Below, piece by piece: positions 22,435 to 35,461 of a DNA stretch of 64,000 bases (position 1 is the stretch's first letter; the number at the start of each line of letters is the position of its first letter). A model generated the notes under the pieces. It did no database searches and had not been told where the DNA came from. It saw nothing but the letters and a program-made list of their open reading frames with translations. Both the position numbers and the translations under genes were made by a program. The stretch comes from Bettongia penicillata ogilbyi (lineage: Eukaryota > Chordata > Mammalia > Diprotodontia > Potoroidae): contig JAJHZJ010000575.1 of NCBI GenBank assembly GCA_023548195.1, forward strand, positions 1,181,454-1,245,453. Direction: 5' to 3'.

Positions 22435-24460
22435 AGTCAGCTTGGGGAAAAAATGGGAGCACTATTTTTTTTTAAGATAGCTAAATGCAATTATAAGAAG
22501 TGTGAATTAAACCAGTATAATTAGCTTTACCTAGACAAAAATTCAAATGCCTCTAGTCCATGTCTAAAAATAGAAAGCTTAAGAAAACATTGATTTATCA
22601 CATTTCTACTCTTGTGAAACAGTGAAGAGAAATCTGAAAGCTAAATTAAGGCTTTCACAGAGTGCCACAGTTCAGCACACTTCCAGTTTATGAAGTTACT
22701 TATGCGAAAATTCAAAACTCAGATTCTTTGAGTTTGAGTAAGAGTTTTGACCACATATTGGGTAATCAGTGCCTTTTCGGATTCCTCAACTTAAAGTTAA
22801 CCAGCAAAGCAAAGTGGAAGTAATAGCCTCAGGGTTTCGGAATTCATAACAAGAATAGGGGGGAAAAATCCGTAACAGTTTTCTCCTGTATTCCTTTTTG
22901 AATAATCCAATCTACAAATTTTCCAGTTAAAGGTTCTGATGGTTGTTGTCCTTTTTATAATTCTTACATATTAAAATGGGATCTGCAGACTTGCCTTTTA
23001 AAAGAAGTCTATAGAGATTAATGACTAGCTCAATTAAATTTGCATTTGGAAATGAGATCAAGCTACAAATTTATAAGGAAAAACTAATCACGACAACTAA
23101 TTGTATTTTAGAAGAAGATTATTAACTAAATCCTAAACCAATCAATGATGTCCGGGGGTTAGGCAAGGGAGACACCCAGTCTTCAATGCAATGAGATAAG
23201 AAATGCCTTAGGGCATTCTGGAAACAGACTTTGCTGGGACAGGCAGCTTTCATCACCCTTAGTGCTCCTGGGTGATGTTGGGTTTTGTTTGCTTGGTGTT
23301 TTTTTCTTTACTTTTAGGATAAGGTACCTTGAATCCAGATGGGCAAGAAACAAGAATTGATTAATTACTCATGATTAAATAGTAAGGCAAGCATTAGATT
23401 TTTGGGGGAAAAAAGTGAGATCCATTTTCAGTTTGTGTTGTAATGAGCCGTCTAAACCTGCTTTTGAAAGGAATTTGAAGTTGAATAAGCATATTTGATC
23501 CTGGAGATCAGGAAGAGGGCTGCTATTCAGATAGCCATGCATCTGAAGGAGAGAATTCCCTTAGCAAGGATGAAAGCAAAAAGGAGGGGGCAATACTAGA
23601 CTTTTACAGCAATAAAAATATATTTGCAAGTTATCTCATAAAGGGTATATAAGGCCTACAGGAAAATGGCTTCAGCATTTTCAGTAGAACTCTCATAGAG
23701 GCAATATAATGAGATTCTAGGGAAAAACCATAATTAAAATTGACAGATGCCTCCAATGCTCCGCTTTCAAACAGATGGGGGACAGGGGACTAATTTCTCC
23801 TTCCTTTTATTTGGCCCATCTCACTATCTCGCTTCAATGAACATTAGCCTTTTGTTCATCTTCCTTCCCTTGCTCAATAAACCAGACCTCAGAGTCACTC
23901 CTCTGTTTGTTCCCTTTGCCCGGCATTTTTACTGATGAGGATGAAATGAAGTCGGTCTGAAGAATAGTAAACAGCTGATAGAGCCACACTCCCAGATCCT
24001 GACAGGGAGTCATTCCAGAATTAATAGGACTAGGTAGCCAGGGAAATGTATCCTTAAAAACATCTCTTTTCCTCTATGGCCTCAAGGTGCCTTCCAGACA
24101 AAAATAAATACAAATAACAGGCACTCTAAATATTTGGGCATTTCTCTTTTAAGTAAGACAATTCCTTAGTAGAATAATAACTGAAGGAGAGCATTTAGAG
24201 CTTTGGCAAAGGGAGCTGAAATTTAGAAGGGAATGAGCAGCTTCTATTACAGTATCTACTTAGTAAAAAGAAAACTTATGTGTGTATATGTATAATATAT
24301 GTTTTATATATACATACATACATGTGTGTACATAAAAGAAAAAGTAACATCTGCCCTAGAAGCTTATATTCTTGTGAGGGTCAAATAGAAAATATTTGTA
24401 AATCATTCTCCACATTGTTATTATTCTAATGGAGAGACAGCACATAAGCAGGTACTTACA
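22435..24460. other. Long repeat-poor stretch
   Basis: Apart from a TA/TG-rich patch at 24277-24335, I recognise no repeat in about 2 kb, against several per kb elsewhere. There is no convincing exon: frames are short and lack conserved domains. It is the best place in the window to look for conserved non-coding elements. Confidence 0.5.
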
Positions 24461-24464
24461 CGAT

Positions 24465-24722
24465 GTGTACAGAATAGATGGAAGGTTACCTTAACAGGGA
24501 GGTTCTAGCAGCTGGGCCAACTAGGAAAGACCTCCTGCAGAAAGGGAAAGTTTGAATTGAGTCTGAAAAGAAACTGGGGATTCTTAGAGGCAGAGGCAAG
24601 AAAAGAGATTTTAGGCAGTAGAGGTGACAGTCAGTGCAAAGGCATTTGGACAGAACATAGAGCATTTGTTGTGAGCAAAAAACAGCAAGAATGGGTAGAC
24701 CATAGAAAATATAGAGGGGTGT
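24465..24722 (-). mobile_element. L2 LINE 3' portion, first half
   Basis: 'gaaagacctcctgcagaaag', 'tttgaattgagtctgaaaag', 'cagtcagtgcaaaggcattt' are reversed L2. The copy is cut by the SINE at 24723-25036 and resumes after it. Confidence 0.75.
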
Positions 24723-25036
24723 GTGTTTGTCCTTTGTTGCCTAAGAAGACCATGCCATCAGAGAAATAATGACATGACTTGAACTTGACTTTGTTTTGAG
24801 TGAGGGAGGGCTGTGCAGGTCACCAGCCTCACTTCTCCTCCAGAGTCATCTGAATTCTGTGACCAGATATTCATCAGGATGACTAGAGATGACCCAGGAT
24901 GAGGCAGTTGGGGTTAAGTGACTTACCCAAGGTCACGCAGCTGGTGAGTGTCAAGTGTCTGAGGTGAGATTTGAACTCAGGTCCTCCTGACTCCTGCACT
25001 GGTGCCCTATTACCTGCATCACCTAGCTGCCTCTAT
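24723..25036 (-). mobile_element. Chimeric SINE (CORE-SINE head with distinct tail)
   Basis: On the minus strand it begins with a tRNA-type head (reverse of 'catcacctagctgcc'), continues through the CORE domain ('gacttacccaaggtcacgca') and ends in a non-MIR tail that includes 'gagggagggctgtgcaggtc' and 'agaagaccatgccatcagag'. This tail is absent from the other SINEs here. I associate it with the WSINE/WALLSI-type SINEs described from Australian marsupials, from memory. It is well preserved, hence comparatively young. Confidence 0.8.
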
Positions 25037-25180
25037 GTGGATGGGAGTAAATGTAAGAAGACCAAGGTCAGGTTATGAAGACCTTAAAATGCCAAACACA
25101 GGATGTCTTATTTGTTCTTGGAGGTAACATGGAACCTTAGGAGATGATATAATCAGACTGTGTTTAAGCTCTTAAATGTG
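25037..25180 (-). mobile_element. L2 LINE 3' portion, second half
   Basis: Continues the L2 of 24465-24722: 'gtaaatgtaagaagaccaag', 'aggttatgaagacctt', 'atgccaaacacaggatgtct', 'ggaggtaacatggaacc'. Confidence 0.75.
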
Positions 25181-25189
25181 GACTAAGTA

Positions 25190-27300
25190 AGGACAGAAGA
25201 GAAAAAGACTAACCATCTCTACTGAAGCAAATCACACCAACTCTGTAACTGTAAATACTCACCCCTCAGCTCAATACACTCAATCTTTTCACTTTCATAT
25301 GGCACGAATCATAATTGTATCTACAGGTGAACATGGTGAAAACCTCTCAGCAACTAAATGATTATCAGACCAAGAATGGAAACTATATTTATTAAGCGTG
25401 ATCCAGTAGCACAAAAAATACTGTAGTGAAAGTAGGTCCAGTCTGGGAGCCATTATACCTTTCTTAGGCCTGAACATAGCCCTTCAATTCTTGGAATATG
25501 CCTCTATACTTGGCATAAAGACAACCACTGTGAAAGGCAAACAGCATCTGTGCCTAGGCTAAGAAAAGTAGATTCTTTGCTTTACCTGATCGTAGACATA
25601 ATATTTAAACCACAACTGATCATCCTTGTGGAATCATGGACATCTGTATTATTTGTTTGAAAGGATTGTTTTGAACAAAGTGTTTTTATTAGCCGTAAAC
25701 ACAAATGAAAGCTTTCATTAGGATCCCTTTACTAAAATGTAGAAGGGAAGTACAAACTGAAAAGACTGTGATTTTGATAACGGACTTTGTGTCTGTCTGT
25801 CATCCAAGGACAAGCTAGGCTAAATTCAGAGAATCCGTTATCAGAAATTTAGCTATGAGAAAATGAAAGGCCCTGGCCATAGCAATTCATAAAAACAAGT
25901 GGGGTATAGACAGATTGCCATTTACTGATGAAATCACAGATCCTTGTAGCAGTTTTATTACTCATTTGACTCCGTGGAACAACCACAAGCTCTGGGGAAA
26001 AGTCGCAGAAAGGCTACCATCTTAGCCCCCCACATTATCCTCAGATTCCAAATATAGGCAACCTAATAACATATTTCTCTTATTTGCCTTGGCTTGTAAC
26101 TATACTTGGATTTGTATAATGCTTGTTCTGGGCTCATTCTGCCCACATGGATAAACAGTCAGATTTCCAAAACACAACTCTCACTGTCCCCTTAAGATTC
26201 TAGGGGCAATCTTGAGGGTTTAGAGTGTTTTTCAAGTCATATCATTCATGAGCCCCCACTGAGACACACACCCAGACTGTTCCTCAGTTGATATCATTCA
26301 GACTAACTAAGCTTAGAAACAAGTTTTTACTAAAGTGGTAGAGGAAGAAGAGGAAATACAAAACATTCTCCCACATTGGGGGCACATTCTTTCATAAATA
26401 CATACAGAGTACAGAGGAAAGAAGATTCAAGCTTAGAGTATACAAGTAACAAAGGTGTAACTTGGAATTTCTTGTTTCTTGACATCCTTTTCTCTCCTCA
26501 TGAAGTTAACCTTAGGTGTGGCATAACTTTCTGCAGGGGTCTTGAACCCACCTTTCTTCAGCAGGGCTACTTTGTCCTTTGTTTCTTATGCAGTCATGGC
26601 TGTTGCAGAGATAATACTAGGATGCCCATGGAAATTCCAAAGTCTTCAGACCTTTCTATATTTACAAGGTCCCCTGGTCAGAATTGTGAAGGTGAAGAAG
26701 AGATAGAGTCACTTTTCTTCCCCACCCCGTACCCCAAGCAATTTCCTCTCAAGTGTTTGGCTACAAGTGATTCCATTACTGGGGTGGACTGCCACTGGCT
26801 TCTTTGGAGTCTAAATAAACTTGCTGCTTTTATCCAAGCACCATAAAATATGACTGACTCTTCATTCAGCTCTAATATGTATGTGATACATACTTCCTCC
26901 ATAGGATCATCTCATTTCTTCCCGTGGATTTTACTCCTTTTAAATGGATTAAAAACTTTATTTTCAAACCTAGTTTAATACCTTCAAATGACTGATACAA
27001 TAGAGGTACTCTCACCTGGTGTAAATGTTGGGGTGTAAAGTATCTCATTAGTTATTTTAAGTGAAGTAGAAAGGTGATGGGTTGATCAAATTGATTGATT
27101 CAATTAACGCCCACTTATACCTTTTACCTTAAGGATATGTGATTTCATCCTAATAGACCATTTCACCTAAAAGATGTGAAAGCCTCCTTATCTCTAACTA
27201 GACAGTTTCCATGAGTTACTGTGACTGAAAAATATAATCATCTTAACAGCAATCTTTCTAGGGACAAGTAAACTTAGCTAATTTATCACTCAGTCATCCC
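25190..27300. other. Repeat-poor stretch with a possible LTR remnant
   Basis: No gene or clear repeat. The open frame at 26376-26846 has no recognised domain. Near 26812 'aataaacttgctgcttttat' resembles the R/U5 junction of a class I retroviral LTR, so roughly 26300-26850 could be an old solo LTR. I found no matching ends or target duplication. Confidence 0.35.
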
Positions 27301-27309
27301 CTGAAATCT

Positions 27310-27470
27310 CTTCCAGTTTGGTAGGACCTAGAAGACTGGCATGGTCATCTAATCCAACTCCTTCATTTTACAGGCAAAGAAACTAGAATCAGGGTGGTTA
27401 GGTGGTCATATACATATAACATCCGAGGTGGGATTTGAACTTATATTTTCCATCTCTAGAGGGAATATTC
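27310..27470 (-). mobile_element. MIR-like SINE
   Basis: 'tggtcatctaatccaactcc', 'ttcattttacaggcaaagaa', 'gaggtgggatttgaactta' in reverse order of the family. Confidence 0.7.
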
Positions 27471-27624
27471 TTTAAACAGTATGATATGATTCCATTATAA
27501 TTTATTTTGTTCACACAGTCCTTTAAAAAAATAAATTTAGGTGAAAATTATATTCTAAGGTAGATAAGATAAAATATTATATTCAACAGTCAATCAATTA
27601 TTTGAGCTTGCTTCTTTCTTCTTG

Positions 27625-27800
27625 TAGGCTCAAGGAGACTTTCCAGATCATCTTGTCTATAACTCAACCATTCTATAGATGTGAAAATAGGGCAGGGAAA
27701 TTGAACAACTTCCCCACAGTCAGAGAGAAAGTCAATTGCAATTTCAGGGTGGGACTCAGGACTCCCTTGAGTACAGGGTTCTTTACATAACACCAAGATG
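27625..27800 (-). mobile_element. MIR-like SINE
   Basis: 'ccagatcatcttgtctataa', 'gaacaacttccccacagtca', 'gggtgggactcaggactccc' follow the reversed core and head. Confidence 0.65.
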
Positions 27801-27809
27801 GCTCTAAAG

Positions 27810-30160
27810 GGCTTGAATTTACACTAGTTTTCCTATTTAAAATAGTAACATCCAGCTCAAAGAGATCAGTAAGTAAAAGAGAAAAAGCAAAGTGGACTTT
27901 AAGATTCAAGTGGAATCTCACTGCCATAAGATATCTCTTTAAAGTACTTTTTTTTTTTTCCTATTCTAGTCCTTAGAAAATCCAAACAAGATCTCACTAT
28001 CAGAAATTCAAAACCCCATAGCTATATTAGTGAAACCTGTTTTACCTTATTCTTTTAAATGTCTGAAGTTTTGTAAAGCTCATCCATGTATCCAAAGGAA
28101 AAACTCGTATTGTGATAAACCTTGCTTTATCTAAATAGCTCCCTTCCTTCTCAACATTATTGACCCAGTCATCCTTTAAGATAGTCACCATGCCATCTCA
28201 TTGAAGATAAAAGCTATTGTGCCTGGTTTTTGGTTTTTTGTTTGTTTTTTATCCCCATTATTGCTCAAGAAACCTTTGAATCTGTTGCTGAAGATACTTA
28301 TCAGACAATCTTCCAGTGCCAGGAATTCAGAAATGAGGCATGACCACAGTAACTGGACTTTCTCCTCCGTTCTGCAAAAGGAATAAATTGGTGTCTTGCA
28401 ATACTTAAAATGAATTGGGTTACAATGCATTCCAAAGAATCCTGAATACCACTTTGCATGGGTTTTACTATGGAGCAAAATGAACAGGAGGGAAGCTATT
28501 CCTAGCATTGCTGGCCATAGCAAGATCTTATTACAGTTCTGATTTCATTCAAGTTTTGTATTCTCTTAAAGTGGTATAAGATGATGCATTGGTACTCATT
28601 TAAGCTGATCCGTAGTAACTCTCTCATTAGCCAAATCATCTCAAAAATAGACCTAAGGTCATGGTCTGGAACAGTGGCTGAGATTCCTGACCTAAGCAAA
28701 ACTTATTTTAGAACTTTATCCAGACTTTTAGATCCATCTCAGATTGTAACTGTATTTTAATTGTCATGCAGAAATTCTCCTTCAATAGCATTAACAAGAA
28801 ATATTCAGTTCCTTATATAAAAAATAATCAGGATTACAGAAATACAATTAAGTGTGTAGGATTACAAAGGAAAACAATTATACTGAAATGAACTTATCAG
28901 AATTTGTTTTAAGTAATTAAAGACCCCAGCTTAAGAACCCTTGGTATAAGGTAACAAAGAAATCCAGAGAAACCTATGGAGAGAGACCTTCCCATTTCCT
29001 TTCATAATTTCATTTTATAAATTCAAATTGCATAATTGGAAGACATCATAGTCAATGATGGTTGATGGTCTGGGAAAGAACTGAGGGCTGGAGGTTTTAG
29101 AAGTCAAGATCAAGATGAAAAAGAGGGTTAGGAATTGGAAGTGAGATGTGAAATGACAACAGATTGTAATCAAAACAGGGAATCTCAGAGTTGCTAAACA
29201 CCGGACACCTATCCAGTGCCTTCCCAGACTGGATTTACCTGATGGAGCCTATGCTCAGAAGGTCTAGGCTTCCTGAACCCAGTACCTCTGCCAGGTGACA
29301 CAGAGGTTACCTTCACATCACAACATCTCAAATAATAGTATTTTCTGGAGACAGGTCAAGGGACTCCCCAGAGTTGATCCTCTGAAATTCTCACTAAGAT
29401 TTCAGATTATTTTTTTTCGGTTGATAAGGTATAAGTTTTATTTCTCACAACAAGCTTTAAAACATGTAGATTATTAATTTGGCTTTCATTATGGTTTAGG
29501 TTTGCAAACGTTGCTTGTCTTGTAAAGGAACTGTACAGAATAAAACCTCTGTACTGTGAGTTCAGGGAAAACATCATTTTCCAAGAAAAAGAAATAAAAC
29601 TACAAGGTTATGAAAATGGAGATCCCCAGTCTAGCAAGGACAGGATGATCTTTACTGATTTCTATCTTGAAGCAGACTTGCGCTATCTTCGAGGTTCCTT
29701 GCCAGGGTAGCTGATAAGATTAAGTTAAGGAGAAAACATCCCACTGTAACAAACCTTTTATCTTTGGGCTGAGGCCCCAAGGTTAACACATTCATCCTAG
29801 ATCATCTGCTCTCCTGTTCCTATTACTTAACATCCCAAAGAAGGGAAAGTGACTGAGCAGACTCACCTGTAGGCTTTTTTTTCCAACTTGTAATGTTGCC
29901 ATCAATTGTGTAAAACCATATATGTACATCTTTTATTCTGAGCATTGCTATCTACCACCTACCTGACCATCAGCTGATGATAATTAAACCTTTTCTCTTC
30001 TACTCTTGCCTCTTGATTTATTGACTTCCAGTCAAACAGACCAAGGTGGGAGGAGTTACTCTCTAAGAAGATCTTAGAATCTCTGCGTTGAGGAATTCCC
30101 CAAGAGTCTTTCGTTTATATGCTGGTCCACATGCTTTTCTTATATTACGTGATGTTTTCT
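27810..30160. other. Mostly unassigned stretch
   Basis: No host exon recognised. The part 29600-30050 ends in 'gataattaaaccttttctct' and 'cttgcctcttgatttattga', which again looks like an LTR R/U5 end, but borders are not found. The rest shows no repeat I know. Confidence 0.35.
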
Positions 30161-30164
30161 GCCT

Positions 30165-33100
30165 TTATAAGTTTAAGGGTTTGAGATATATTTTTTACTA
30201 TTTTTATTTAAAGTTTTGAGTTCCAAATTCTATCCCTTTCTCCTCTTCACTTTCTCTTAGATATTAAATAATCAGATATAGGTTATGCATGTGCAGTTAT
30301 GTAAAACATCCCCATATTAATAATTTTGTACAAGAAAACTTGAATAAGGGGAAAATGCAAGGAAGTTAAAATAGTCTGTTTCAGTATTGAATCAATACCA
30401 TCGTTTTGTCTGAAAATAGGTAGTATGCTTTATCAATAATCCATTCAAATGTCTTGGATCACTGAATTGCTGAGAATAGTAAAATTATTCATAATTCTTC
30501 CTCAAACAATATTGTTGCTGTGTACAACATTCTTCTAGTAGTGTTCATTTCACTATATATCAGTTCATATAAGTATTTCCAGGATTTTCTGAAATCATGG
30601 ATATCTTTGCTATATAGACCTAGCAGTGGTATTGCTGGACCAAAGGGTATAAAGTTTTATAGCCCTTTGGGTATAGTTCCAAATTATCCCCCAGAATGGT
30701 TAGATCAGTTCACAACTCCACCAACAGTGCATTGGTGTCCCAGTTTTCCTACATCCCCTCCAACATCTAACATTTTACTTTTTTGTCATTTACTTTTTAG
30801 TCAATTTTATAGATGAGAGGTGGTAGCTCAGAGTTGTTTTAATTTGCATTTCTCTTATCAAGCGTGATTTAAAGCTTTTTTTTCATGTGACTATAGATCG
30901 TTTTGATTTCTGAGTAGGAAAACTGCCTGTTCATATCCTTTGACTACTTATCGACTGAGGAATTACTTGTATTTTTTTATAAATTTGTCTCAGTTCCCTA
31001 CACATTGGAGAAATGAGATCTTTATCAGAGACATTTGTCACAATTTCCCCTAGTTTTCTGTTTTCCTTGTAATTTTGGTTTCATTAGCTTTGATTATGCA
31101 GTTTTTTAAAAAAAAATATGCAATCAAAATGTTCTGTTTTACATTTTGTAATGCTCTCTCTTCTTTGGTGCTAAATTCTTCCCTCAGCCATAAATCTGAC
31201 AGAAAAAATTTTCTATGCTTTCTTAATTTGCTTATGGTATCACCCTTGATGTATAAATCCTGTACCTATTTTAACCTTATCTTGGTATACAATGTGAGAT
31301 GTTGGTCTATACCTAGTTTCTACCATACTGTTTTTCAGTTTTGCCAGCTCTTTTTTGTCAAATAATGGGTTTTTATTCCAAAAGCTTGAATCTTTGGATT
31401 TATCATATACTAGATTGCTATGATCTTTTGCTGTAATGCAAAGTGTACCTAATCTATCTCACTGATCCACCACTCTGTTTTTTAGCCAGTATCAGATTAA
31501 TTTGATAATTACCACTTTACAACATAATTTTAGATCTGTTATGGTTAGACCAACTTCTTTCATTTCTTTTTGATGATTTCCTTCATATCCTTGAGCTTCC
31601 TTGATGAATTCTATTATTTTTTCTAGCTCTATAAAATAATTTTTGACAGCTTGATGCATATAACACTAAGTAAATAGATTAATTTAAGTCAAATTGCCAT
31701 TTTATTTTATTGGCTTAGCCTACCTGTGAGTAATTAATATTTTTCCAGTTCCAAATTAAGATCTGACTTAACAAACTGTTTTATAGTTGTGTTCATGTAG
31801 TTCCTGAGTTTGTCTTGGCAGGTAGATTCCCAAGTATTTCATATTGTCTAAAGTTATTTTAATTGGAATTTATCTTACTATCTCTTGCTGATAGACTTTG
31901 TTGGTAATATCTAGAAAAGCTGATGATTTATGTAGACTTATTTTTATCCTACAACTTTGTAGGGTTGTTAGTAACTTCAAGTAGTTGTTTTTAGTTGATT
32001 CGCTAGGATTTTCTAAATATAACTGTATCTTCTGCAAAAATTGATAGTTTTGTTTCCCCATCACCTATTCTAATTCTTTTCATTTCTTTTTCTTCTCATT
32101 ACTATGGCTAATATTTTTAGCACAATATTAAATAATAGAGGTGATAGTGGGCATCCTTGCTTCACCCCTGATTGTATTAGGGAGGCTTCTAGCTTATTCC
32201 TATTAATAATAATGCTTGCTGTGGTTTTAGATAGATACTACCTATCATTTTAAAGAAAATTCCATTTATTCCTATGCTCTCCAGTGTTTTTAATAGGAAT
32301 AAGTGCTGTATTTTGCCAAAGGCTTTTTCTATATCTGTTGAGAAAATCATATGATTTCTGTTGGTTTGTTATTGATATGATCAATTATACTAATAACTTT
32401 CCTAATATTAAACTACATTCCTGATATAAATCCCACCTGGTCATAGTGCATTATCCTTGTGACATATTGCTGTAATCTCTTTGCTAGTATTTTATTTAAA
32501 ATTGTTGCATCAATATTCATTAGAGAAATTGGTCTATAGTTTTCTTGTTCCATTTTAGCTCTTCCTGGTTGAGTTATCAGCACTATATTTGTGTCATAAA
32601 AGAAATCTGTTTAGAATGCTTTGTATTTTTCAAAATAGTTTATATAGTGTTGGGATTAATTGTTCTTTAAATGTCTGATAGAATTCACTTGTGAATCCAT
32701 CTGGTCCTGGGGATTTTTTCTTAGGAAGCTCATTGGTGGTTTATTCAATTACTTTTTCTAAGATTGGGTTATTTAAGCATTTTCTTCTGTTAATCATGTA
32801 ATTTATATTTTTGTAGATATTTATCCATTTCATTTAGATTGCAACATTTGTTGGCATATAAGAGGTCAAAATAGGTCCTGACAATTGTCATAATTTCTTC
32901 TTCATTGGTGGTAAGTTCACTCCTTTCGTTTTTGATACTAGTAATTTGGTTTGCTTCTTTCCTTTTCTGAATCAAATTAACTGACGGTTTATCTATTTTT
33001 TAATGGTTTTTAATAAAATCAGCTTCTAATTTTATTTATTAATTAAAGGACTTCTTTCAATTTTATTAATCTCCTATTTGATTTTTCAGGATTTCCAATT

Positions 33101-33525
33101 TGATGTTAAATTGGAGATTTTCAATTTGTTCTTTTTCAACTTTGTTTTTTTAGTTGCATACCTAATTCATTTCTCTGGTTTTTTCTCTATTTCATTGATG
33201 TAAGAAATTAGAGATGTAAATTTTCTCCTAAGTGTACCACTTTAGCTGCATTCCATAAGTTTTCATATATTATTTCACTGTTGTCATTTTCTTTAATGAA
33301 AGTACTGATTGTTTCTCTGATTTGTTCTTTGACCCACTTGGTTTTAGGATTAAAGATGCTTTAATTTCTGATTAATTTTCAATTTCTCTTTTCATTGTCC
33401 ATTATTAAGTGTAATATTTATTGCATTATGATCTGAAAAGAAAGTGTTTACTACTTCTGTTTTTCTGCATTTGGTTGTGAGGTTTTTTACATCCTATTGC
33501 ATGCTCAGTTTCTGTGTAGGTGTCA
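30165..33525 (-). mobile_element. L1 on the minus strand, 3' UTR to mid ORF2
   Basis: Reverse of an L1 of an older subfamily than the 56-kb copy: 3' UTR at 30165-30480, then antisense ORF2. Minus-strand frames at 31870-32064 ('YLENPSESTKNNYLKLL', just after the RT active site) and 32790-32975 ('NERSELTTNEEEIMTI', between endonuclease and RT) fix the order. The match ends near 33525 within the endonuclease-RT linker and jumps to ORF1/5' UTR sequence. Confidence 0.92.
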
Positions 33526-34385
33526 TGTATTACACAGAAACCAAATTATATTTTTCTTTGAGGCTTCACATGTAGCCATTTTGACACTCTGTCCTCTTCT
33601 AAGTTTATGCCATGATCCTCTCCGTCACATAGTAACTTTCTATAGTCAAGCTCTTTTTTTCTGTTTTTTGCCTACTTTTTTCTCTGTTTTTTTTGTGACA
33701 GTGTTTTTATGTGAGAGTTAGGTTCTGGTCCTACACTGTCCCAGGCCATTTGCGTTTGGGTCTGGGTCTTGCTGCTGGCTTTCACTGAGATTCAGGGCTT
33801 AACTGCTTGCTTTCACAGGAGGGCAAGCTTCCCTTCTGGTTTGTGCTGGGTGTTAGGCCCTCCCAGTTTGCCTCCCCTGAGTGTGGTGTTCAGCTGCTGG
33901 CTTACCCCATGAGTGGGACCCTGCTGCTTGGTTGCTATGGAAACAGAGTCTCTCTACGGGTAGGACCCAGGGGTGGGATCTTCTTTTTGGCCAGTCTTAG
34001 GGAGACTTATTACTGATCAGCAATGGGGTCGAGGCCTAGCTGGTGGTTTGTGTTTGGCATAGGGTCCCTGTGGTGGGGTCTTGCTGTGCTACCCAGATTA
34101 CTCATTCACCTAGGGGACTGCTGTTTTTCAGGAGGACATGCCCTTGCTGGTAGATTACTCCAGCTTGGAGTCTTGCTGCAGGCCCTCTGCTGTGAGACTG
34201 ACTGCTACTACTGCTCTTGGACCTCCCTCCCATCCCACTCCAGTGAGATAGATAGACCTTTACAGCTGGGGTGGCAAACTGCTTCCCTGCTCCTAGGCCA
34301 ATTCTAAGGTGGTTTTCTAGTTGTTTGGATGGGAATTTTGGAGGGTTTCAGAGGCTCCTCCTTTACTCTGTCATTTTAGCACCAG
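33526..34385 (-). mobile_element. L1 ORF1 start and 5' UTR on the minus strand
   Basis: 33526-33690 reversed matches the 5'-most ORF1 region of the HAL1-like element at 2.08-2.20 kb ('gaaagttactatgtgacgg', 'cataaacttagaagaggac'). 33700-34385 is GC-richer and matches the 5' UTR character of the L1 at 56.2-57.1 kb, ending near the 'aaaatgacagagtaaagga' start motif. It is in line with 30165-33525 but most of ORF1 and the endonuclease are missing between them. Plus-strand frames at 33807-34307 are by-products of the GC-rich UTR. Confidence 0.8.
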
Positions 34386-34874
34386 AAGTTTTTTTTTTTC
34401 AATATCTTACTACATACTATGAAAGTTTTACCAAAATAGATACCCCTGAAGACATGAAAGATAATAATTTCCCTTTTAATGCCCTTAATTGAAATAATTG
34501 CATAGCACATTTGAATTAAAATTGGGGTTCTTAAGCTAAATGGTAGCATTTGTAGCTTCCTTTTATGAAAATACACTAGAAAATTATTATTTTATAATGC
34601 CTTTATGAAAATGGCAAACTTGCTTATACTGTGAACTCTGTGTGTGTTTCAATCTGTTTTTCTTTCTTTTTTTAAGCAATAGGAAAATTAATTAAATTTT
34701 ATCTAACTTGCTGGATATATCCATCCCTACAGGAAAATAGTAAAACTTCTCAGTGAATTATGAAGGTAACTTGCTAAGTTACTCAAAAAAAGGAGCATCA
34801 AAGACACACATAATATCCAGAACTCCATGGAGATTCCCAGCTCCCTATCAATTTTTATCTCGCCCAGTCAACCC

Positions 34875-34965
34875 ATCAAGAAGTTTTTATATTCTGTGCC
34901 AGGCACTGGGGTTGCAAAGGTAGAAATGAAACAGACTACACATGCACTTAGAGCATTGTGGACTT
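34875..34965 (-). mobile_element. L2 LINE 3'-end fragment
   Basis: 'ttctgtgccaggcactgggg', 'ttgcaaaggtagaaatga' is the reversed L2 terminus. Confidence 0.7.
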
Positions 34966-35014
34966 GTTTTAATGAAATTTACCATTGATTTTAAACTTAC
35001 ATATAGCCCTTGTT

Positions 35015-35460
35015 CAACACACATTTTTATAAACATTTCTTTATATATAAGGCATTGTTTTAGGCAGTGGGATTAAGAAGATTAACAAAATAAAACCTCC
35101 ATGTGCTAGGAGTATAATGACCTTACATGACACCACCTGAGGGATGTATGTAATATGTAAGGATATATTTTTCTCTGTGTATATGGAAATATATACGTAT
35201 GTGTGTGTATTTGCATCCTATAAATTAATAAGTCAATATAATTGTGTTATCTAAACATAACACAAGATCAGGAATGGTGGGATTAAAGCAGTGATACAAA
35301 GACAAATTGTGTGGGAGAGGAGAGAAGAATATTTTTAAAGGAGGGGACAGGGATTGAGAAAGGATATATGGAGGACTTTGTACCTGGGCTGAGTCTTTAA
35401 GACAGACAAGACTTCTGAAAAACAAAGGGAAGACAGTGCATTCCAGTCACAACTGTAAGA
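35015..35460 (-). mobile_element. L2 LINE 3' portion
   Basis: 'ttctttatatataaggcatt', 'ggcagtgggattaagaagat', 'gggctgagtctttaagacag', 'gcattccagtcacaactg' in the reversed L2 order, with an AT-rich interruption at 35160-35235. Confidence 0.6.
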
Positions 35461-35461
35461 A

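Noticed and set aside
26376..26846. A 156-codon plus-strand frame, considered as a gene or retroviral fragment
   Set aside because: No motif of any retroviral or host protein is visible; the region may be an LTR at most.
33807..34307. Overlapping plus-strand frames of 69 and 94 codons that look cysteine- and leucine-rich
   Set aside because: They lie antisense to a GC-rich L1 5' UTR, where open frames occur by chance.
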